This document shows, one piece after another, positions 20,290 through 29,208 of a DNA stretch of 29,208 nt. Source of the stretch: Phallusia fumigata (lineage: Eukaryota > Chordata > Ascidiacea > Phlebobranchia > Ascidiidae); NCBI GenBank assembly GCA_008931825.1, contig QXVZ01010088.1:1-29208 (forward strand). Direction: 5' to 3'. Position 1 is the first letter of the stretch; every line of letters starts with the position of its first letter. The position numbers were made by a program, and so were the translations under genes. The notes beneath the pieces are model-generated. The model was not told the origin of the DNA, made no database searches, and saw only the letters and a list, made by a program, of their open reading frames with translations.

Positions 20290-23200
20290 AAACTTGTCTT
20301 TGCACTTTCACCACCTACTGAGTTTAAACAATTTTGAGAAAAGAAGTTAAGTACACCTAAAATCTCGGTGGTCCGCTGTGCCAACACAGTAAAGCGAAAT
20401 TTTACGGCAATATTATTTGAAATAAAATGGCTATAACCTTTTTAGGGCTAGCCTGTGCCGTTAATCGCCCAAGTATATGCCTATCCCGACCATATAAAAC
20501 ACTAGAGCTACTGTGAAAACTGTATGGAGGTTTAAAGATCGTGGGTTGTGCTGTACGCTGTAGGCTTAGCTTGTGGAACGAACCACTGAACCGGACAACG
20601 CAATATAAAGCATAGACTAATCAAACTTGCTTCTCGACACTTTGTGGACACTCAACGTCGTAAGGCTAGCAACTACCTAATTGTAACAATTCATGCCATT
20701 TAAATGTTAGCCTGTACCCATTTCCTCAGCTTTTTTACTACGAACATCCTTAAAAGGCTTGCAACCAATCAGGGTTATTTACGACAGTTCTTTGCACATT
20801 GCGCAAACAGAATGCTGGGCATCCTGTTTTGATTGTCATTAGCCAAGGGAAAAATTCAAAACACCTCATTATACTGCCTTGCAATTCGAACCTTGGTTCG
20901 CAGGCCAACGACTTTACCCGAGCACCAAAGCCTTCGTTGTCAAAGGTCATCTGTAATGTTCAGCAAGCGCATGCTGTCTACCTTGTTCCGGGGTAGTCAA
21001 GGCAGGAAGTTACTCCCCTCAGCCGTGCTCGCATATAATCAAGCAAGTTAGCACGACTCTCGGTTAGCCTTTTGCGTCATACCTTGCTTCGACGCCGTAC
21101 CTTGTCCTATGGGCGGGTTACTCGGGGTCAAACGTGGCGGGTGCACAAGCTCGTTGTTACGTTGTTCGCCACTTCCGTATACATTGTTATTATTTTCGCG
21201 CGCGCTCACCTCACTCTCATGGCGATATCCTGAGCAGGGCGCTTCACTTGTGTACTTGAAGCAAGCCATGGGGAAGCATGTCCGTTGTGTGCGAGGCTGA
21301 ACCTGAGCTAGCCGAGGAAGTCAGGTGACGCGCACCAAACAAGTCATAACTCACGGGAGTTGGGCAACGCAACGTTTTCAGGAGTATAGATCAGTGCTTC
21401 ATCAATATTTTCCCATGCGATGCCTTTGACAAATTTGGTTTGACTTTTGACCCACCAGCGAAAGGAATTTAATAAAGGCGCTTATTATCGAAGTTAGATT
21501 TACGGGTACAGAAACAAAAAGACATATATTTCTGAAAACTCCCGAAAGACTAAACCGACGCACAGTTAGCGAACCGCGGGACAGGTCCATGATACAAAAA
21601 AACTCATAGATACAAAAACAAAAGAAATTGACAGACGCCCTTTAAACAATGAAAATTTTAAACGATGAACTAGGGCGTCGCGACGTACAGCTTGAGAACA
21701 ATGAACATAGATCAACGGTGGTTAAAACGAAGCCTAAAGCTATCCGATTTCTTGGTCTAAACTTAATTGCNCTGTAAATCTGTATCATGTTTAACCGCAT
21801 CTTTGCATGTGGTATGTAGGGTTTTCGTAACTGCCTGGCCCACTCGCGCCATCTTTGCCATTTCCATTCATTTTTTTCGCAATCTAAAGCACTCCTGGAT
21901 GTTGCATATATTTGGACGGCGTCTAAAATAGCCACTGTCAGTTTACAGACTTATTCAATTTGGGCAAAATAATAATTTTTTTGTAAAAAACAATTTGCAG
22001 TCCAATTGCATTTTTAAACACGTAACATGGTGGCATTGGAATTGGACAGCAAAAAAATCAAACCGTAAGAATGACACACACAACCCAACATTTCACATTA
22101 CACATTCCTGTAAAATGCAACAGCTGAACGTCTCTGTAAACTCCGGGCACAACCTGACACATGGTCGCATGTCTAAACAGTCTTCTAGATGGCTGCAGAC
22201 CAGGCTAAACACAATCAAATTATAACAGATAAAACATAATTGTGACATGTAATGTTTGACATGTAATGTTTTTACGCAAACTAAACTGTTTTCAGGTAGC
22301 CAAAATCTGAACAAAGAAACCAACGAAAACCATCAAAAATTTTGTTCGAGAAACTAGGTTTGTTTGCATCTAAAATTTATAAGGTAACTGCAAGGTGTTG
22401 AATCGTCAATATGTCCCCATTATAAAATCTGGTACACCGTCACTGAATACAACAACCTCATACGCACGCGTTCTCATGCCTAACCCTGACTCAAAACCGT
22501 TTCAACCGGGCTTTCATCACCGTACAGGCGTTAACGCAGCACGTGGCCAACAGGTTGCGCTATACGGCGCCTACGCAACGGCGGTTAAGCCCGCAAAGAA
22601 AATAACGTTGAAGTGCGCGCGGCTACGTGCAAGGAAATAGCGCTGCTTGGTTTGCAGGTCGGTTTACCAGCCCGCTATGCGCGTTGCCAATTGGCCTGTC
22701 ACTCAGCACGTGTCGAACGATTTCCGAAAATTACGACGATCGTTGGATGTCGTTCCCTGCCAACGGCTGCTGATGCTAGTGCCTGCATCTGTTGGCCTTG
22801 TAGTCAAAGTCACGGCTGCGCGGCGAACCGGACGTAGTAAAAGTGCAGCCTCCGCATATTGCGCGGCCTCCAATATTAATAATTAAAATCGTACGGCACA
22901 CACGACTGAACGTTTCTCACCGAGCGACGCAAAGGAGCCTGTACCACATTGCAGTTCCCTGTGACCGCAAAAAGGTACTACACTGTCAAAAAAAATTACT
23001 GGAAAAAGTCTGGCAACAGTTTTCATGCTTCTTTTCCCAACCTAATTTTCGAATCGGACAGACCGAACTCGTGCCTACTACTACAACAATCAAACCTAAA
23101 GTGACCGATTTGGGCTGGGCCTAGAGGGTTAAACACAGCACAGTGGTCATTGCATCCAGAACTGTATAACTGTGCTGAAGTTCGGCTTTTATGTTTGTGC

Positions 23201-23342
23201 TGCACTTTGCCGCCGGATCAAATCAGTTCTCATTGTTTGAAAACTTTAATGTTACACACAACACACGGTGTCTTAGCGCATAACTCGACCGACTGTTATT
23301 TGAAAAGACTCTCCTGTGCTGACTTGTCTTAGGTTGGGATGA
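20290..23342. other. Intergenic stretch with GC-richer patches
   Basis: No recognised gene. CpG-containing, more GC-rich patches lie at about 21060-21300 and 22490-22860, where overlapping open frames appear on both strands with no family resemblance. tgacatgtaatgtt is repeated near 22243-22270. A contig join (N) lies at 21771 with no repeat across it. Confidence 0.4.
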
Positions 23343-23552
23343 CAGTGTCCAGCCTTTTTCAATGCATTCCCCCTTGGCTTGTTTCGGAACTTTTCGTTCC
23401 TTCCCAACTAGACAAGAAGCGATATCAAGTAATATTAAAAGGTTTGAAACCACTGGTCTGCCTACAAAGAAATACTACACTTCTGATAAACAACTTTAGG
23501 TGCAAATTCCCTCTCTTAACTCATAAAAATTATTCCCAGTTGGGAACCACCG
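23343..23552. mobile_element. hAT-type MITE (family C), diverged copy
   Basis: It aligns along its length with 12594-12821: cagtgtccagcctttttcaatgc at the left corresponds to cagtggtttccaaccttttcc, the middle shares taatattaaa and the aaagaaatacta block, and the right end is cagttgggaaccaccg. The 8-mer ggttggga occurs at 23332-23339 and directly after the element at 23553-23560. On the left three bases separate it from the terminus, so the target duplication is only tentative. Confidence 0.6.
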
Positions 23553-23992
23553 GGTTGGGACATCATTAAAACCCGGACCCGAAACGCGCAACTCCGGCAG
23601 GGAAAAGGCGTTGGACTCGGCCAGCCTTTCTCCTGTCCTTGAACGTTGACATGCAAGGGAGTAACCATGACGCAAACGGCGGCGGCGAAATGTCACTGAC
23701 CGGTTTCTCCTCGTGGGAGAGCCGCGAATCGATGCCATTTGGCCGGGTAATGCTACAGCGCCGCTGCAATTTCCAGCGAACGTCCTGCGATGACGTATTG
23801 CTGATCCGAGAGCGATCCCTGCACGCAAACGGAGACCGTTTATCGAAGTGTCGTCCCGATTGGTCTTTTGAAGCTCTTTGGATGCTCAACATTTCCGCTT
23901 GTAGCAATTATTAGCAGTCATCTCGGCCACTCCGAAATTGACGTGCGTCTGATCTCATCTGCATACATTTTGGACGATCAATAATGGAACTC
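23553..23992. other. GC-richer intergenic patch
   Basis: Directly after the MITE the sequence becomes CpG-rich (23570-23860) with overlapping open frames of 91 to 113 codons on both strands. Frames open on both strands are expected in GC-rich DNA and none resembles a known protein. A promoter or CpG island is possible but not shown. Confidence 0.3.
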
Positions 23993-24076
23993 CTGATGAC
24001 GACAACAGCGGTTGTCGAAACGTAGAAAACGACTTTCACACAAGTACAGGCTTGGATTGTTTCTTCTTATTAGGAC
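23993..24076 (+). repeat. Dispersed repeat end, copy 2, with hammerhead-like core
   Basis: Aligns with 8752-8826. The copy begins ctgatga (23993-23999), then a hairpin with stem gacaac/gttgtc and loop agcg (24001-24016), then gaaac (24017-24021). CUGAUGA-stem-GAAA is the conserved core of hammerhead ribozymes, which are known in Penelope-like retroelements and retrozymes. No convincing NUH cleavage site or stem I is visible here, and the other copy reads ctggtga, so catalytic function is doubtful. Confidence 0.4.
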
Positions 24077-25169
24077 TATTTGCAATCGCGAATCGCATAC
24101 CTTACAATGAAATATTTGAGCGAAATTGTGGCGTATCTGGGTTTGTTCTCAAGCAAGACTGGTGTATTTGTTTGTCTGCTCCTATACTCCACATAGAACA
24201 ACCACTGTTTAAACTCAACTACAATGTCCCGCAAATGGTGGTATAGTGGACTTTTGAATAATAGAACAGAAGGAAAGAATAAACTTTGATCTAAACCAAT
24301 TAGGTGGCCAAGACGCTAAAAGCGTTAAAAGTAACAAGGGGAAAGAAATTTATTCTAAATTACATGCGTTATCAAAGGTACATTAGTGCAGAAATCGTCA
24401 TGAACCACGGGTACTTAATACCGACGATTCCAGTTTCGGATAAACTATAGCTTCAGCTCTATTATAATACATGGGTCATATTTAAAAGCAAAGCAGTACA
24501 CATGTAGGTAGTCTTTGGGCAGTAAGTAGTAGTTGAATTGCTTTAGGCCGCATCACTTCTATATACAAACTTGAGGTAGGCATCAACATGTGACACTTAT
24601 TTGTAATCTGAAAGACATGATGTGGTGAAGTAAGCTCAAGAGATCGCGTAATGCTCGAGAGAGGCCCTGGCACGAAATGCCGGCACCATTGCGGCAAGTG
24701 AGACCGCAATTGTGTTTTGCTTTGAAGCCGTAATTTCAAGGTCACGACAAAATACCGATTGAAATGGAACCGAACATCATAGCGACCGCGAATCTCACGA
24801 CGTAACGTGATGCACAAAATTTTCAGTCAACAAGTGCTGAATTAATTTGATAAACCTGCATAAATTTGAATTTAAAATAGCCTATACTAATAAAAAATGG
24901 CTAAATCCTATGGAAAGTTACAATACAGCCAACTTTTCAATACTTTGTATTTTGCCAACTAGCTAAATAGGAAACTTCTAGGTGACTTACTTTAATAAAT
25001 ATTTTAAAATTTACGTTTTTGGACCTGTTGGTGAGTCAACCGGGGCCCAAAGTTACACTGCACAACTTCAGATACCCATCTATCATCTTTGACAATTTAA
25101 AGAAATGTTTTCCTTGACCAAACGGGGGGAACAAACAATATATGTCCCCTTCGTGGATTGGGACGTACA
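24077..25169. other. Intergenic stretch
   Basis: AT-rich non-coding sequence. From 25036 a minus-strand open frame of about 70 codons overlaps the left arm of the inverted repeat. Its upstream end reads FGPG (from ccggg.ccaaag), and the same cc-gggnccaaagtt string recurs near 25040. No protein family is recognised. Confidence 0.35.
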
Positions 25170-25404
25170 AAGGCTGATTCGCACCAGATGCGTCTACCGG
25201 TTGCGGTAGGGTTTTTTTCATCTCGCGGCAAGCAGCGGGGCACTTACACAAGCCGGGACCAAAGTTTATCTATAAAACATAAAACACTTTGGCCATGTAT
25301 GATAGCTAAACTTTGGTCCCGGCTGGTGTAAGTGCCCCGCTGCTTGCCGCGAGATGAAAAAACCCTACCGCAACCGGTAGACGCATCTGGTGTGAATCAG
25401 CCTT
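25170..25404. repeat. Long near-perfect inverted repeat (about 103-bp arms, 28-bp loop)
   Basis: The left arm 25170-25273 and right arm 25302-25404 are reverse complements with only a few differences: one T in a 7/6 homopolymer, a/c in the cacaag/caccag stretch, c/t near the outer end, and one base close to the loop. The 28-bp loop is AT-rich. A transcript would form a hairpin of roughly 100 bp. The arms carry no coding signature. It could be a foldback element, a hairpin-RNA precursor or a cloning/assembly artefact. Confidence 0.85.
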
Positions 25405-28400
25405 AATGATCCCCAAGCTGGGCAATTTGGCTTTAATAAACAATTACATCACAGTAATATGTGTGGCATGTACTCTGTCCCATTGGAATTTGCACCGACG
25501 CCGGCATTATTAAATTGCAAAGTTATGTCACGTGTTGCGCTGCTCCCTCGCTCCTGCGTGGAAACGTCACCAGGGAACGACATACGTCAGGCGCGAGACT
25601 TCCTTGCGCTGCGTTGCTAAGACAATGCAACTGAGAATCAACGGAAGATTACTAATTTTGTTTGTCACACAAGCCGGGGGTTAGTTGAGTTAAGCATCTT
25701 GATGACAGAAACTTAAACATCGTTGATAACGGTCGTTTAACCAGGCGTGGAAAAGCGATGCTATTGTCTAACACTTAACGCTTGTTTGCCTGTAGTTATA
25801 AATAACCAAGGACAATCAACAAAGCATTGTTTACATTTCAACAAAAAATACTCTTTTTGGTTCTTAAAAGCGGCATGGTTTACAATAAGCTTTTTGAAAG
25901 TTTCGACATTAACTTATGCCATCGTTAGTGGTGCAATAATGACAAGTGATTTTTAAATGATTCTGAAACCAAGAGAACTTCTATAAATACGCATAATTTA
26001 TTAAAACTAATCTGAAGCCATGAATCTCTCGCCCTGTGTGAGGGTTTCAATAACGTTGCTGTTATATTATCATTCAACAACACGTCGATACAACACCGGA
26101 TTTCGACTCCAGGGTGTTGACCACGCTCGCCTGAACAGCCAATCAGGAGACGCGTGGAAAGTCACGAGACAAAGGGGAAGCGGAAATAGCCTTCGCAAAG
26201 AAATACATGATGACGAACGGTTACCATGTGCCTGACGCAATGAAGACCGATGGCAACTCTCCAGGTCCGCAAAGCTGGAAAAAGGCCATGATGGAAGTTT
26301 AGGAGTTCCTGGATCTAAAAGCTACTGGCGAATTCGACTGAGAAACAATTGAAATCATGTATAAACCACACGGTGTAAAAACCCTGACAAGGAAAGTGTT
26401 TTTTTTCATTGTCAGTGGTGCGATAATGGTATGAGTTATTGCCAAAACGCTTGATGAATAAAACATGTCGCTAAATTTTAAGAACTATTTGGGCCAGTAT
26501 ATTTTTTACATATTTTTTTAAGTTTTTAACCTAAAATCCATAAACTTCCGCTGCTTCTTTATTCACGTGCCCAAGGCCTCAGGGTGTTAAGCCGTCGTGG
26601 GATTTTCTGCCCGCAAAACGGCTGTTGTGCTTATATGACATCGCCAGCCTCTGCGACAGCTGGCGTAAAAACACAGAAAACGTTTTCCTCGAGTGGGATC
26701 CGCCGTTGCTGTTTAACAAGCGGCGAACAATGTCAAATCCTATAACAAGCGTCCCAAGAGGCTCGCTTCGATTGGCGAGTGAGCGTTCCGCCGGCGACAA
26801 AACATATTACGTCTGGTCGCAGCAATTCAGTCAGACACCGCAGATGCAAGGTTCGTGCGAAGAGGTAGGGAATGTCGACCACCATTTGCCGCTTGAGACC
26901 TGGTGTTTAAAATTGCTTTTTCTTTGCGAGGGTCCGCATACGTCTTGGATGCGCCAAATTAAGTTGATTGATAGTAGCAACGGAGCGAACCAATAAACAT
27001 CAAATGAATATGGAAATGCAGTGAAAAGATACTGTATTGTGTTTTTGCCTGACTGCTAATCAGTAACCAACGTGTATTACATTTCCTTTAACCACCAGTT
27101 TCCTTTGAGCTTGTAGGGCATACAACCACAAAAGTGTTTTATTTCAGAGCACCAAAAAACGGCGAATTGACTGCCTAGATATGTATTTTTCGGGATTTTT
27201 TCGGTTCATAGTGCCTCTGAAATCAATAATTTGACATCTCATATTCAATTTCCGATTAGGTCAGCACACAGGCTTGCTGGAGATTTCAATTTTCTTCAAA
27301 TAACACTAATACAACTCCGGCTTGCAATTTTACCTGTTCAGCCCTCTTCTCTTATAAAGCCGCAACCAAAATTGTAATGAAAATATGTTCCCATGTGTAA
27401 TCATCGCGTGTCAATTTACCTCCTACAAAGCGGCGGCGTATCGAAGGCGCATAATANGAAGGCGCATAATACCATCACCTTTCAAATCGTAATTTCCCAC
27501 AAAACCCGGGTTCTTGCGCGCCTTCAAACCAAGCTAATTGAGTCCAGATCCGAACGGCGCGGCTTGTTGCTAATTTTGCATTGACGAGAAGACGCCAATA
27601 CTTCAAAACTCAAAACCGCAGTTTCCCGCGAAGGCCTGGCGAGTTTTGTTCAAGCCCAGGTGCCGCTACGTAATGTATGGTCGAGCATTAGGAAAACTTT
27701 TTCCCGTGGCATTTAAGTAAATTTCAGCATCAGACTGGGCAAGCCTGGAAGTATTTTTGTTGCAGACTACATTTTTGGAGTGCATGACAATTAATTGAAG
27801 GCGATTGAAGATAATCTCCCAACGCATTGGATTAATCGAGAGTCGAGAGCTTTTTCGTTCTTCCGCATTGAGGAAATATAAATGGCTTTGGTCGGTTTTA
27901 TAGGATTTGTTGCGTAATGCCGGTTATCCCCTGATATGTACCGCCAATATCGTCTCTTCGCAAGTCCCGACCGACATAATCATTCGCTTGTTATTTGATT
28001 TCAAAACACATTTTTTTACTTTCGTTTAACGCCATCTGAACATTCAATAACATAGCGGCTAAAGTATTTGGTTAAGTTCAAACTAAACGGACAACTAGAT
28101 TTAAATCCCAAAAAACATCTAGTAGTTTACCCTTGCAGTTTTAAGACATTTAGATTTCGCTAAAAAAGATAACTAAAATCGCATACTTTTCTTCCTGTCC
28201 TGAAATAAAAAGATTACGTAAACCAACTTCTGGCAAAACTGCTCTGGAAAAATGACAATTGGCTCGACATGCCCATTATTTCCAGGACCTAAATGCTAAT
28301 TTGCCTCGGTGCTTTAAACAAATATTTAAATTTGCATAATGAAACGAACCAATTCCCAAACGTATGCAATTCGCCAACATATGCGGGCCAGCTGATTAGG

Positions 28401-29208
28401 AACCACATAAAACGGTTCCACTAAATCGGGTAATTTCTGCCTTTGCATGCTGACCTAGTCCATATGAATTCAAAGGGATTCAACACTTTAAAGACTACGG
28501 TAACTGAATTGGACAATTACATGTAGTTTTAAAGCGTTTTTTGCCAATAATTTTCTTAACACGACATGCAAATGTATTCTGGTAATTTTTCATAAGCAGC
28601 AGAATTTACAAAGAAACAATTAACTTCGTATGCAAAAATTTCGACGAGACGAAACAGTAAGAAATTGCTGCTTGATTTCGCGGAACCGTTTTCCCAGTCA
28701 TACGTCACAACACGACATTTGTTACTCATTTCTAAGGCCGCTGATACACGCGTACATGCAAATCAGGCATAAAACAAATTACGACTATTGTGGAGTTCAA
28801 GTTTTTTCCGAGATACAGCTTTTTACAACATGAACTACAGACCTTCTCTTTCCTGATTAAAACTATGCTCTGTATATATATATTCTCCTGTGGTCTTCAA
28901 CACAATCTTACCACATTTGTCCCTGACAGATTAAACTGTGTCTAGTGTCACAGTGGGTTTGCTTTTAGACACAACCTACAACTCGTTATTCTTTGCCATC
29001 GTATTGGCGCATCACATACACGCTGCCGTTTGCGTTTGCTGTGCCTTTCCATAAATTACAACAGGCGTTTCAGAGCTCGTCAACACAAGTAAAGCCACAA
29101 ATTCAGTAACAGCCGTCAGTAACCTTGATTCGGTGAATGTGCTAATTACAGTGAAAGCTGATTACTGTGCGTTTCTAAACACTCTGTGCCCGACCAGAAA
29201 TCGCATCA
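25405..29208. other. Intergenic stretch to the window end
   Basis: No recognised gene. An N at 27457 is flanked by gaaggcgcataata on both sides, so the contigs there overlap by 14 bp. A short string agtggtgc-ataatg recurs near 25928 and 26397. Open frames at 26020-26235 and 26625-26996 lack any recognised domain. The last 2 kb is AT-rich with scattered homeodomain-type TAATT/GGATTA strings that carry no weight on their own. Confidence 0.4.

Noticed and set aside
20884-20905. ggttcgaa string on the minus strand resembling a tRNA B-box
   Set aside because: No matching A-box, acceptor stem or cloverleaf could be drawn, so no tRNA or tRNA-derived SINE is called.
23496-23914. Overlapping open frames on both strands in a CpG-rich patch
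   Set aside because: Long frames on both strands are expected in GC-rich DNA, and none resembles a known protein.
26579-26996. Open frames on both strands near 26.6-27.0 kb
   Set aside because: No domain, splice context or homology recognised.

Overview
The window is animal nuclear DNA. It is AT-rich, with small exons, GT-AG introns and large non-coding stretches. The closest fit is a highly polymorphic invertebrate chordate, most likely an ascidian tunicate such as Ciona. The reasons are compact introns, a divergent receptor of the S1P/LPA (Edg) type, many short hAT-like MITEs, and unmerged overlaps that look like two alleles a few percent apart. The species is inference.

Three gene families can be read. 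(1) A biliverdin-reductase-B/flavin-reductase-like NAD(P)-binding protein is complete in five exons (832-2504). A second partial copy of its 3' end follows a gap (2632-3780), and exon 1 of a diverged paralogue lies at 5895-5967. (2) Kynurenine 3-monooxygenase (KMO, 7952-11422, + strand) has its first exon and its C-terminal half readable. The middle of the FAD domain is missing at a gap (8019). (3) A two-exon rhodopsin-type GPCR of Edg character lies at 15623-17204 on the minus strand. Its frame is intact but it has lost several signature activation residues.

The rest is non-coding: 3.7-5.8 kb, 6.1-7.9 kb, 11.4-15.6 kb and 17.2-29.2 kb. It holds hAT-type MITEs (1814, 2960, 6773, 12594, 23343), a repeat seen in two diverged copies (8752 and 23993), a near-perfect long inverted repeat (25170-25404), CRE-like sites and small tandem duplications.

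Single N characters (2631, 6133, 8019, 10647, 13393, 13706, 14502, 21771, 27457) behave as contig joins of unknown size. Several are flanked by the same sequence on both sides, so some apparent duplications are probably assembly overlaps. At 6133 and 8019 exons are lost.

The most attractive regulatory signal is a 19-bp motif, an E-box (CAYGTG) followed by a forkhead-like TGTTTAY. It lies upstream of both BLVRB-like starts and of KMO, on the same strand, with 15 of 19 positions invariant, and suggests co-regulation of these neighbouring redox enzymes.
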